Positions 21,178 through 32,847 of a stretch of DNA of 64,000 bases are shown piece by piece. The translations under genes were made by a program, and so were the position numbers. The notes under the pieces are model-generated. The model was not told the DNA's origin. It was given only the letters and a program-made list of their open reading frames with translations, and made no database searches. Position 1 is the first letter of the stretch; the number at the start of each line of letters is the position of its first letter. This stretch comes from Puccinellia tenuiflora (lineage: Eukaryota > Streptophyta > Magnoliopsida > Poales > Poaceae): contig QRDG01000873.1 of the NCBI GenBank assembly GCA_012064385.1, positions 186,001-250,000 of the forward strand. Reading direction: 5' to 3'.

Positions 21178-24100
21178 TGTAGCGGACCTGCACTTAAAAA
21201 TAGGCAAGCCCCTGTGTATAGTGCAAACCCCTGGATCGATTCATTTGCACACACAGTTTACGATGAAATATCACAACATTGTATCAATTTATTACACGAT
21301 TGAATCCAGAGTCAAAATAAACCATTACAACTTTGCATAGCTCGAAGCTAGCATAAAATAGAAATAACAGCGGAAGACTAAATATTATTGCATGGAGTCC
21401 CAATCTTCATGTAGCCACAGGCGAAACATGTTGGTTGCAGACTCGAAACCCCTAACGAAACCTCACTCATCGTCAGAACAACCTGATAAAAGATATCAAC
21501 AAGGTGGGTCAGAACCATAAAATGGAACTGGCAAGTGACACTTTGTGGACTCATACTAGAACAACTCTAATAACCTATATGCATATTTGGCTTGTGGAGT
21601 TTGAAGGCTATTTTGCATAAAGCCAATTTTATCCTATTCTTTCAAAACCAATTCTTTCTTTCCAAAACTTTAAGAGACATCCCTGGGCGCACCAGTGTCT
21701 CAAATCCCCTTATTCACCCATCAAGTTTTTAACTTAGAGAAATTGGAATGTTGGGATCCTCCGTTGACGTCCTTGTTCAGCTGCTCAGAATTGTCCGTAA
21801 CTGGGGACACGGCTATGATCATAGTTTTATACTCTCGAGAGTTTGTGGCACTTTCCCCACTAGACTCGATCAACACATTCTGTCCTTCTCCCTCATTTAG
21901 TGAAAAGGAAAGGAGAAGATCGAGACGAGACTTTTTCAGAAGTGTCTTCCCGTGGTACTACTAGCGAGATCACTGCCGTCCTATCCCTCTACATCATCAG
22001 ATCTCACTGACCCAGGTCCACACAACTTACTCCGTCAAGACAGAGCCCATATGACTAGTGGCTGCACTGGAAGCAATCCTCACTTGGAGTAACTTCAAAT
22101 CCCTTTGATCCTGGGTGGCATTCCGCAAGTGTTATTCATCCTCCTAAGTCAGGGGACCACGTATGATCCTTCCTCCCAAAATAGGGAATCACCCTCTTCT
22201 ACAATTCATCCTCCCATATATGGGGAATTGCTTTATTCCAACCACCCACCCAGGTAGTTTATTACTTAGTAAAATTTTCATTAGCTTTTGATACAAAACA
22301 CATAGCATAGCATTTACCTATACTACTAAGTTATCATATAGGTACTAGACACTAAGGAATATTCTAGGGTAATACTAAACAGGTTTAGCATAGCAATACT
22401 AATAAGCCTATCATGCAAATTTTCTAAGTAAAAGCTACAACAATGCATATCAAAATAATAGGACGAACAGTATGCAAGTGTGCCACTTGCCTTGGCAACA
22501 GGAGTGGCAGGAGTAGCAACCACCAAAGTCTTCGTGACTCTCCGAATAAACTAACAAAATAAACAAGCCACACATAAACATACAAACAAAAACAATAATA
22601 ACAATACAATAATATATGCTATGCATGAAATGCATTTAAAAATCACAAGAAAATTACTACACTAATTTTTCTGATTTGTGAAAATATGCATGAGGTCAAA
22701 ATGCAAATAAAACAATTTTTATTATAATAACAACATAAAACAATTCCCAAAGAGGGAATAAACACAAATTAAATACTACTGTTAAACAAAATAATTACAA
22801 AAAAAATATGGGGTTGGTCCTACTGGACAGAGGGCTTCAAAACTAAACTAACCCAATTGGATTTACTCAAAAAGCTATTTTTAAACTAAAGTTATGCCAA
22901 ATTTATTCAAATTTCACATTTGAAATTCAAATAAATTTAAACTTGTCAAAACAGAAAACTAGAACACCAGAAAGATTATACTGGTTCTAAGGATTTCAAA
23001 TATATAAAAATATTTGAATTTGGCCCAATGGATAAAAAGATATGATAAATCTAAGGTGGAGGGGCTTTTCTGCAAAACAGACAGATAAAACTAATTTGGG
23101 AAAATACTCAGAAAATCCCTGGCCACGTGGCTGTCTCTGATTGGCTAGCTACGTTGACTGTGTGCTGACTGGCATGCTGACTAGGCCGTACCGGTTCGTT
23201 TAATTACATTAAAAGGTGACCGTCAGATCTAGATCTGACGGTGCAGATCTACTGGACCAAAGGCTAGCGGTGCTAGGTCACCGGCGCTCGCCGGCCGACG
23301 GCGGCGACGGCTACGGGCAAGCACAACGGCGACGAAACAGGGGGTTCTGGGATGTGAGGCTTATACCTTTGGACGCGTCGCTTCGAGGCGGGCTCGGTGG
23401 TGCTCGAGATGGTGACGGCGGTGGACGGGGACGGCGGCAATTCCTCACCGGAGTTGCTGCAGCGGTCGGAGCTCCTCGGGCGGGTGCGGTTTCGTCGAAT
23501 CCATGGTCCTGGGGCCAAGAAAAGAGGTCAAGACAAAGCGCGACAGCAACAGGAGCATGAAAGACAAGGTTAGGGCTCGGGTTCGTCCTTTTCCTCACCG
23601 GGAACGCAAGGGCACGGCGGTGAGCCAGCGGTGTCGGTCGTGGACGTGCACGTCGTCTTAGGGTGCTAGGAGGGTGAGGATGATGTCTCGGAGGTTCGCA
23701 AAACACGAGAAGGGCGTTGGTGGTGGTATCGTACCGGGGAATGGTCTTGTGTCGCCGGAAATCGAGAACGACGGCGGCGGACACCGCCAACTCCGATGGT
23801 TGATTCCGGCGGCCTGGGGGCGTCTTAGGAGCTAGGGTTTGGGGCAAACGACGGAGGGAGAGCAGGGGGTTAAATAGCACGGACGCCGGGGTCGATTGCG
23901 GCCTTCAATGGCCGGAGGGAATCACGGCCGGCGTGATCGCACGGGTGCGGCCGCGATTAGAGGAAGAGGAGGCCTGACAGGTGGGACCACCTGTCGGCGT
24001 GGGAGAGAGAGAGAGAGGGCGGGGCGGTGGGACGGTGCTGGGCTGCGGGGTGGAGGGAAGATGGGCCGCGGGTGGGATGTTTTCGGGCTGAGCTGGCCGG

Positions 24101-24678
24101 GTGGCCCTCTTCTATATTTTTTTTGACCAAAACCTTTTCTTTTTCTAATAACAGAAATCATCCTAACTTTTGAAATACAATTTCAAATTGGTTCAAACCA
24201 ATTTGAATAATTTTGTAAAATCAAAATAATCCCTTTAAATACTTTGGAACCTTTTCCAATATTTTTTTTAATAAATAAAAAAATCAATTATGTAATAATT
24301 GCATAATTGACACCTTTAGGTAAAAATATCAAATAGGCTTTTATAAAATCTTCTTGAACTCAATTAAAATCTAGAAAAATACTATGAGTAGTATCATGTG
24401 GTATAAATCATGATAAACTCATTTTTGTTATTTTTACCCAAAATAAAATTACCACAAATACCCTTGGGCATTTAAATGATAATTGATATTTCATAATATA
24501 AGAAATAAATTTTTATTCTTTTGAAAACTTCATAAAACCAGGAGCACAAATGCACAAATGCAATGAAAACATGAATGCCATGCTTGTTTTGAAAATTTCA
24601 AAACACAAAAAATGTATTTTTCAAAAAGTTTTTGATTTTTCAGAATTTTCTTAAATTTGAAAATCTTGGGATGTTACA
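21178..24678 (-). repeat. Element E, LTR copy 2
   Basis: Colinear with copy 1. It shares GCTAGCATAAAATAG with copy 3 where copy 1 has GCTAGCAGAAAATAG, and shows a few private small indels near 23630, 23700 and 23940-24010. Palindrome at 23220-23241. Confidence 0.88.
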
Positions 24679-25601
24679 TACTACCATCCTTAAAAGGAAT
24701 CTCGTCCTCGAGATTCGAAGAGGCTAGAAGAAATGGGGTTGGGATCTCCAGGTTTTAAACAACTGGGTGGGCTACCACCCTTAAAAGAAACTTTTCTTGG
24801 TAATCTTGAGCTCTTGTCTTCGGACAAGGGTCCATCTGGTTACTCTTGATGTCCTAGTGGTTTCGACTAGTGAATCTTGTCGTCACATTGCAAACAACTA
24901 TATCTTGAGTTCTTGATATGGTGCTTCATCTTCCACAATCGTTAGATATAGCATGTGCCAGCTCCTTGGTGTAGTAGGCTTTCCAACTTTGCATGAGTTG
25001 TTGGCTCACATCTTTCCATGGAGGTGGCTATCGGTCGTTGCAATCCAAGAGGTAAGTCACTTCGGTTGGCATGTTGGTGATGCTTCTAGTTGGGTTTAGC
25101 AGGGATGAGTGAAGATAGAAAGAGACTAAAAGAAGTTCTATCCATAACTACCAGATCAAGGCAATTCATCTACAAACAACATCTAGTAAACATCAAGCAA
25201 CATGGTTCAAACATAACAAACAACCTAGTATTACCATACCAACTAAGTTGATATGATCAATACACTATCACGATATTCGTTGTTCTAACAGGGTAACTAA
25301 AATGGTGGTCTCATCTATCTTTTGTTGAGTTCTTCAAGTTCTTCCATGGCCTTCCATGAAGCACAACTGTCTTGTGGGGATCTCTATCGTTCTGACATCA
25401 GTTGAGTTGAATCCACCAATAAGCGTCATTTGAAGTGATAAAAGATGTTTAGAAAGTGAAAAGTAGATGAGAGTATAAGAAAAGGTAACTTGCAAATATT
25501 TCCTTTTGAATAAAATATATTTTCAATTTTTGGTCTTTTCCTAGTTCTAATCCAAACCTAGGGTTTCGAACCTACAGGCAACACAGTGCTCTGATACCAT
25601 C
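24679..25601 (-). mobile_element. Element E, internal region 2, non-coding
   Basis: 923 bp, nearly identical to region 1 (visible differences include CCATCCTT for CCACCCTT at the start). Primer site on the minus strand at 25588-25599. Confidence 0.8.
25588..25599 (-). promoter_or_regulatory. Primer-binding site, initiator tRNA-Met type (E, copy 2)
   Basis: Same TGGTATCAGAGC as in copy 1, in the same position relative to the LTR end. Confidence 0.88.
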
Positions 25602-28600
25602 TGTAGCGGACCTGCACTTAAAAATAGGCAAGCCCCTGTGTATAGTGCAAACCCCTGGATCGATTCATTTGCACACACAGTTTACGATGAAATATCACAA
25701 CATTGTATCAATTTATTACACGATTGAATCCAGAGTCAAAATAAACCATTACAACTTTGCATAGCTCGAAGCTAGCATAAAATAGAAATAACAGCGGAAG
25801 ACTAAATATTATTGCATGGAGTCCCAATCTTCATGTAGCCACAGGCGAAACATGTTGGTTGCAGACTCGAAACCCCTAACGAAACCTCACTCATCGTCAG
25901 AACAACCTGATAAAAGATATCAACAAGGTGGGTCAGAACCATAAAATGGAACTGGCAAGTGACACTTTGTGGACTCATACTAGAACAACTCTAATAACCT
26001 ATATGCATATTTGGCTTGTGGAGTTTGAAGGCTATTTTGCATAAAGCCAATTTTATCCTATTCTTTCAAAACCAATTCTTTCTTTCCAAAACTTTAAGAG
26101 ACATCCCTGGGCGCACCAGTGTCTCAAATCCCCCTTATTCACCCATCAAGTTTTTAACTTAGAGAAATTGGAATGTTGGGATCCTCCGTTGACGTCCTTG
26201 TTCAGCTGCTCAGAATTGTCCGTAACCGGGGACACGGCTATGATCATAGTTTTATACTCTCGAGAGTTTGTGGCACTTTCCCCACTAGACTCGATCAACA
26301 CATTCTGTCCTTCTCCCTCATTTAGTGAAAAGGAAAGGAGAAGATCGAGACGAGACTTTTTCAGAAGTGTCTTCCCGTGGTACTACTAGCGAGATCACTG
26401 CCGTCCTATCCCTCTACATCATCAGATCTCACTGACCCAGGTCCACACAACTTACTCCGTCAAGACAGAGCCCATATGACTAGTGGCTGCACTGGAAGCA
26501 ATCCTCACTTGGAGTAACTTCAAATCCCTTTGATCCTGGGTGGCATTCCGCAAGTGTGATTCATCCTCCTAAGTCAGGGGACCACGTATGATCCTTCCTC
26601 CCAAAATAGGGAATCACCCTCTTCTACAATTCATCCTCCCATATATGGGGAATTGCTTTATTCCAACCACCCACCCAGGTAGTTTATTACTTAGTAAAAT
26701 TTTCATTAGCTTTTGATACAAAACACATAGCATAGCATTTACCTATACTACTAAGTTATCATATAGGTACTAGACACTAAGGAATATTCTAGGGTAATAC
26801 TAAACAGGTTTAGCATAGCAATACTAATAAGCCTATCATGCAAATTTTCTAAGTAAAAGCTACAACAATGCATATCAAAATAATAGGACGAACAGTATGC
26901 AAGTGTGCCACTTGCCTTGGCAACAGGAGTGGCAGGAGTAGCAACCACCAAAGTCTTCGTGACTCTCCGAATAAACTAACAAAATAAACAAGCCACACAT
27001 AAACATACAAACAAAAACAATAATAACAATACAATAATATATGCTATGCATGAAATGCATTTAAAAATCACAAGAAAATTACTACACTAATTTTTCTGAT
27101 TTTTGAAAATATGCATGAGGTCAAAATGCAAATAAAACAATTTTTATTATAATAACAACATAAAACAATTCCCAAAGAGGGAATAAACACAAATTAAATA
27201 CTACTGTTAAACAAAATAATTACAAAAAAATATGGGGTTGGTCCTACTGGACAGAGGGCTTCAAAACTAAACTAACCCAATTGGATTTACTCAAAAAGCT
27301 ATTTTTAAACTAAAGTTATGCCAAATTTATTCAAATTTCACATTTGAAATTCAAATAAATTTAAACTTGTCAAAACAGAAAACTAGAACACCAGAAAGAT
27401 TATACTGGTTCTAAGGATTTCAAATATATAAAAATATTTGAATTTGGCCCAATGGATAAAAAGATATGATAAATCTAAGGTGGAGGGGCTTTTCTGCAAA
27501 ACAGACAGATAAAACTAATTTGGGAAAATACTCAGAAAATCCCTGGCCACGTGGCTGTCTCTGATTGGCTAGCTACGCTGACTGTGTGCTGACTGGGCAT
27601 GCTGACTAGGCCGTACCGGTTCGTTTAATTACATTAAAAGGTGACCGTCAGATCTAGATCTGACGGTGCAGATCTACTGGACCAAAGGCTAGCGGTGCTA
27701 GGTCACCGGCGCTCGCCGGCCGACGGCGGCGACGGCTACGGGCAAGCACAACGGCGACGAAACAGGGGGTTCTGGGATGTGAGGCTTATACCTTTGGACG
27801 CGTCGCTTCGAGGCGGGCTCGGTGGTGCTCGAGATGGTGACGGCGGTGGACGGGGACGGCGGCAATTCCTCACCGGAGTTGCTGCAGCGGTCGGAGCTCC
27901 TCGGGCGGGTGCGGTTTCGTCGAATCCATGGTCCTGGGGCCAAGAAAAGAGGTCAAGACAAAGCGCGACAGCAACAGGAGCATGAAAGACAAGGTTAGGG
28001 CTCGGGTTCGTCCTTTTCCTCACCGGGAACGCAAGGGCACGGCGGTGAGCGGCAGCGGTGTCGGTCGTGGACGTGCACGTCGTCTTAGGGTGCTAGGAGG
28101 GTGAGGATGATGTCTCGGAGGTTCGCAAGAACACGAGAAGGGCGTTGGTGGTGGTATCGTACCGGGGAATGGTCTTGTGTCGCCGGAAATCAAGAACGAT
28201 GGCGGCGGACACCGCCAACTCCGATGGTTGATTCCGGCGGCCTGGGGGCGTCTTAGGAGCTAGGGTTTGGGGCAAACGACGGAGGGAGAGCAGGGGGTTA
28301 AATAGCATGGACGCCGGGGTTGATTGCGGCCTTCAATGGCCGGAGGGAATCACGGCCGGCGTGATTGCCGCGGGTGCGGCCGCGATTAGAGGAAGAGGAC
28401 GGCCTGACAGGTGGGACCCACCTGTCGGCGTGAGGGAGAGAGAGAGAGGGCGGGGACGGTGCTGGGCTGCGGGGTGGAGGGAAGATGGGCCGCGGGTGAG
28501 CTGTTTTCGGGCTGAGCTGGCCGGGGTGGCCCTCTTCTATATTTTTTTGACCAAAACCTTTTCTTTTTCTAATAACAGAAATCATCCTAACTTTTGAAAT

Positions 28601-29102
28601 ACAATTTCAAATTGGTTCAAACCAATTTGAATAATTTTGTAAAATCAAAATAATCCCTTTAAATACTTTGGAACCTTTTCCAATATTTTTTTAATAAATA
28701 AAAAAAATCAATTATGTAATAATTGCATAATTGACACCTTTAGGTAAAAATATCAAATAGGCTTTTATAAAATCTTCTTGAACTCAATTAAAATCTAGAA
28801 AAATACTATGAGTAGTATCATGTGGTATAAATCATGATAAACTCATTTTTGTTATTTTTACCCAAAATAAAATTACCACAAATACCCTTGGGCATTTAAA
28901 TGATAATTGATATTTCATAATATAAGAAAATATATTTTTATTCTTTTGAAAACTTCAAAAAACCAGGAGCACAAATGCACAAATGCAATGAAAACATGAA
29001 TGCCATGCTTGTTTTGAAAATTTCAAAACACAAAAATGTATTTTTCAAAAAGTTTTTGATTTTTCAGAATTTTCTTAAATTTGAAAACCTTGGGATGTTA
29101 CA
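25602..29102 (-). repeat. Element E, LTR copy 3
   Basis: Colinear with the other two copies and ending GGGATGTTACA at 29102, after which D sequence resumes. Palindrome at 27645-27666. Confidence 0.88.
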
Positions 29103-29512
29103 CAACACTCCTTCGACTGCGTACGCTGAGGGTGATAATCTTTTATCGGCCATATGCTTAGACTAGCTGCCACCTGGGTAGAGCCTCTTCAGATATTCGT
29201 CGTCTTGATAACACAAGGTCCTTCATCTATGCATCCCGTGGTGCAGCTTGCCTGATTTTTTAACTCAGATCCTGCAGATAAGAAAAACAGATACCTTGCA
29301 CTAGATCCTTGTTAGTAGGTAACTCAATAATTAAGTCGGCCTTGCTAGTATTGGCAAAACTAAGCATCGGCTTCTAGGATAGAGACCATGAGGCAGATGT
29401 TGACTTTGCCAACACAATGTATTCTTGGGGCGATATGCAAATATCGGCCATGCGTCCTCATCTCGAAGGACTAGGGGAACCCGCCCACCAAAGCGTGAAT
29501 AGCCGAAATAAC
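29103..29512 (-). mobile_element. Element D internal sequence between E and the small ORF
   Basis: Minus-strand 3' region of D, with GCCGAC and CGGCTT words as elsewhere in D. A minus-strand frame of about 130 codons here overlaps the neighbouring ORF in another frame and shows no domain. Confidence 0.6.
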
Positions 29513-30028
29513 TCAGATGTTTCGGCTGGGGATAAATTTCTGGATGCTGGCTTTGATGGTATGGTTGAAGAACATGGATGACGCGCCGTCTGGTCTCCTT
29601 TGATGAGATGAAAATTGCCGACTTCGCCTGCCGGCTCCATGCTTGCCCTTCTCCACTCCTGCCGGCTTCGCAACAGGAGCTGGCACGCCACTCTCTGCTT
29701 GCGGACTTCGCTTGGGAACCCATGCCATGTTCCTCTTCTTCAGCTCGTCGGCCCTAAGCCGCTTCAGCTGTCTTTCCTGCCAATGCGGTAAGCCGAGTAA
29801 GCATCCCGGCTGTGACTTTTGATAATGCACTGGCAATTTCTCCTTGGGCTTGGGCACCCCCGGCTTGGCTTGTTCAGACTCGATAATTGGGTCCTTGAAA
29901 GTAACTCGCCTCACTTCCTTGCCCTTAATAGCCAATGTCAACTCGGCTGGCTTTTTGGTGCTTGGAGTCGAATCTGAAACAACGCACTTGCGACCATCCT
30001 TTTTCACTCGGTAGGCTTGCTTCACCAC
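29513..30028 (-). CDS. Element D second ORF, 171 aa, gag-tail-like, unknown function
   Basis: The minus-strand frame starts at ATG 30028, 151 bp after the end of the large ORF, and reads 171 codons. It is very basic. Residues 75-107 include LPHWQERQLKRLRADELKKR followed by NMAWVPK. Phrases of this kind occur at the C-terminus of proteins in other Triticeae non-autonomous elements, as I recall, but I know no function. It may be the frameshifted continuation of the large D ORF. No protease or polymerase motif follows. Confidence 0.45.
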   Translation of the reverse strand: MVKQAYRVKKDGRKCVVSDSTPSTKKPAELTLAIKGKEVRRVTFKDPIIESEQAKPGVPKPKEKLPVHYQKSQPGCLLGLPHWQERQLKRLRADELKKRNMAWVPKRSPQAESGVPAPVAKPAGVEKGKHGAGRRSRQFSSHQRRPDGASSMFFNHTIKASIQKFIPSRNI

Positions 30029-30178
30029 CTCCTTCTTCCTCCACGAGCTCCGGGCCGACTCGGCGTTGATTCGGTCTTTATCATGTGTTTGCCGGCTTGT
30101 TCCTCTCAGAGCTGCGTGAAGTTGGCGAGGTGATTTAGTATAAGACGGATGTTGTGCCCGCGAGTCATACCTGTCCCT

Positions 30179-32313
30179 TCATGGATATGAATATAAGCCG
30201 GCTTGGGAAGGTATGAATGACTTCGGCATTGGCGGCCTGAAAGGAGTACATGGAGTCGGCACGTCAAGCTTCTTCTTTCGCCAATCCCGTTCTTCCGACT
30301 CGCGCCCTGGGGGTGACTTCGATGCCCTTGTGTTAGTTGGCTGATGAGCACTTTTTGCTTCGCTTATCTTTTGATATTTATCCAATAATTGAGTGAAAGT
30401 GACTTTTGATTTCCTCCTCCGGTGCTTATCGCTGCCTTTGTCTTCTTTGGCTTTGCCAGCACCAGTCTCTAGATTTTGTGGTCCCCCCCCAGTGTTAGGC
30501 GTCTTCGCTGCAGCTTTGATGGAACGTCCGTCTTCAAAATTGCCGACTCGATTGCCAAGTTGAACAATCTCTTTGCTTGACGACTCGATCTCATCAGCTT
30601 CATTGTGTATCGGTCCGTCTTTGGATGAGTCGGCTTGAGGCAGCCGATTCAACTCTTGATTATCGTCAAGCCCAGTTTGTGCTAACTGGTCATCAGCTTG
30701 TGTTACACCAACTTCTAATCGTCCTTTAATGGCCGATTGTGCAGTTTGATGATGCACGTTGCTTTGAATACTCTGCTCACACGAATCCTGGATTCGTCCT
30801 TCCCCTGACGACTCGGTATAGCGATGATCTATGATAATTGGATTAGCCGGTGATGCACCGACAATGTGACCATCTATACCCGGACTGAAGGTACATTGCT
30901 CGTCTTGTAGCCGATAATCTGATACCAGCTTTAGATTTAAGCAACCGAGTGGTGCGGGCTCAATGTCACCCGACTCGGCTTTGTATCGTATCTTGTCCTC
31001 CTTTTTCGATGCTCTCGAATCGGCAATTTGGAGGAGCTGGGAACCTGGCTTTATGTTTCTGCAATCAAAATAATTACAGAATATACGTCTCATCTGAGAC
31101 CAAATGTTAGCCAGGCACGTAGCAAGAAAAGTTGTCCATATGAATATGAAATTTAGCCAACATGACGAGAACAACTTTGGTTGTGATAGATTGTCACTAT
31201 CAGCCTCTATGCTTGGTATTATATGTTGACCGGCATGATTAGCGAAAAGATTATTCCTAACAAACAAATTACTCATCTCGACCGGTCTTTCAAAGTTAAC
31301 TAGAATCAAGCTAGTAGATGCATCAACACTATAAACTTGACCTGATCGAAAGACAAGTAAACTGTCGGCTAGGCGTACCTCTTCGAAGACGCCGGGAGAA
31401 CTCGATAGTGGCACAACAGGAACAATGCTTTGCGCCGTCTGTGGATAGCTCTCCAACGCTTCGACTTCCTCTTCCGGATCCCGTGTCACGTCTCCTGTAC
31501 GCTCTTCATTAACCAAACATTGTCCGACTTCATCATCTTTGGCACAGAACTCGTAGGGTAGCAAGTATGTTCCCTCACATCCAGAAAAGTCGAGCACAGC
31601 CGACTCCCGTCGCTTACCGTGCTCTGGCTCGACGGATTTCTCCTCTGTCGGCTTGGTGGACTCGGCACGCGTGTCCGACTCGGCATTACCCGAACTGCCG
31701 GGTTCGGCTTCCGCTGAGCCGGCTGTATCTGCCGGGTCGATCTCACGCTGTTGATTGGACTCGGCACATGCACTTTCGAACCCGGCTACTGCCGACTTGA
31801 CCGTACTAGCCGAGTCAACCTTCTCCTGGTCGGCTCGCAGAGATTCGTCTTCTTGCTTTGGTAACGCAGAGGATTGAGCATGATTGCTGCATGGGGGTAC
31901 GGACTTGGCAATATCCTTTTCGAACTCGTAAAACATCTGCAAGTCTTCCTCCTCACGCTTCTTCTTGAGTGCTTCGAACTCCTCTCCGCGGTTCCGTCTG
32001 ATAACTTCATAGCCTTGACACTGTTCGTCGGATAATTGCTCCCAAGTTGGCGTAGTAAAGTCACCGGTGTTAGCTGCGGTATCTTCAGATTTCATGGACT
32101 CGACGAAGGACTCGCCATTAGCCGACTTCTTTGAGCCGACATTGACCAAGTAGGTCGAGTCAATCTCCTTTTGTTGTTTGTCCTGCAACATTTCCCCTTT
32201 TGTGCTGCGTGAAGGAGTTAGTTTGATTTCTTCAAGTTTCCTTTCCTCCTCTTCACACATCTTCTTATGCGCCTCAAAATCTCTCAGGTGTTTGGCCTTC
32301 CATTCATCATAGG
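30179..32313 (-). pseudogene. Element D large ORF, C-terminal part (split by F)
   Basis: The minus-strand frame enters at 32308 directly after the ATAGG duplication of F and runs 710 codons to a stop at 30179. Joined to 45650-45306 it is in phase and gives one 825-codon frame. Near the split it reads YDEWKAKHLRDFEAHKKMCE, a charged helical segment with EEEERKLEE. The middle is acidic and low in complexity. A hydrophobic stretch (LNFIFIWTTFLATCLANIW, coded near 31085-31145) could be a membrane segment. The end is basic, with KHRRRKSKVTFTQLLDKYQK. No known domain is visible. The 12 residues before the split in this frame come from the LTR of F and are not part of the protein. Confidence 0.55.
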
Positions 32314-32822
32314 TGTTGGGGTTATGCCGAACAGGTGTCCTCACAGAGAAGACTAAAAGCCAGCATACCAGGGTGGCCCATAGTGGTGTTAAGCCGAATC
32401 CGGCTTAACCGGGCAGCCCAGTATGATGAAGCGCAGGAGGCCAATCCGGCTAAGAGAAGATTCCAGAAGCCGGCCTGCATTGCGGAAGACTTAGCCCACA
32501 AGGCAGGGACCAAGCCGGATTGGAGTAGAACTCTGTGCTTAGTTGGTTAGGTTTCCTCCTGTAAGCCCTAGGTCCGGACGCCTTTATAAGCCGGCCTACG
32601 GGACGCCTTAGGGCACGCTCTCGATCCCAATCCACTGTATCTCGGCGATATTGCCTTATAGTGAATTATAGCAGCACGTAGGGTTTCGCCACCGTTGCGA
32701 GATCCGAAGCTGGGTAAACCCTTTGTCACCCCGTTGCCGGAATATCCCACGTCTCCAAAACCCCTCTCTCTACCTAGCTCGATGGCACCCCTGCCGCGGC
32801 TAGATTCGACAATACCACGACA
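32314..32822 (+). repeat. Element F, 5' LTR
   Basis: Starts TGTTGGGGTTATG and ends ACCACGACA. A TATA-like TTTATAAG is at 32583-32590. Confidence 0.92.
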
Positions 32823-32824
32823 GT

Positions 32825-32842
32825 TGGCGCCCACCGTGGGGC
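32825..32842 (+). promoter_or_regulatory. Primer-binding site of element F
   Basis: TGGCGCCCACCGTGGGGC lies two bases after the LTR. I do not assign the tRNA. Confidence 0.8.
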
Positions 32843-32847
32843 AGGAG

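Larger units (their letters stand above)
16760..29102 (-). mobile_element. Element E: tandem array LTR-int-LTR-int-LTR, 3.5-kb LTRs, minus strand
   Basis: Three near-identical LTRs of about 3.5 kb (16760-20255, 21178-24678, 25602-29102) alternate with two internal regions of about 0.92 kb. Direction is minus: reading that strand, the LTR starts TGTAACATCCCAAG, and the primer site TGGTATCAGAGC (initiator tRNA-Met type) lies just past its end. The polypurine tract TAAGGGTGGTAGTA lies before the next LTR. The internal region has no coding sequence, so E depends on enzymes in trans. LTR start and polypurine tract resemble Del/Tekay-type chromoviruses; that link is tentative. No matching 5-bp duplication is seen (GATGT left, CAACA right). 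Confidence 0.85.
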
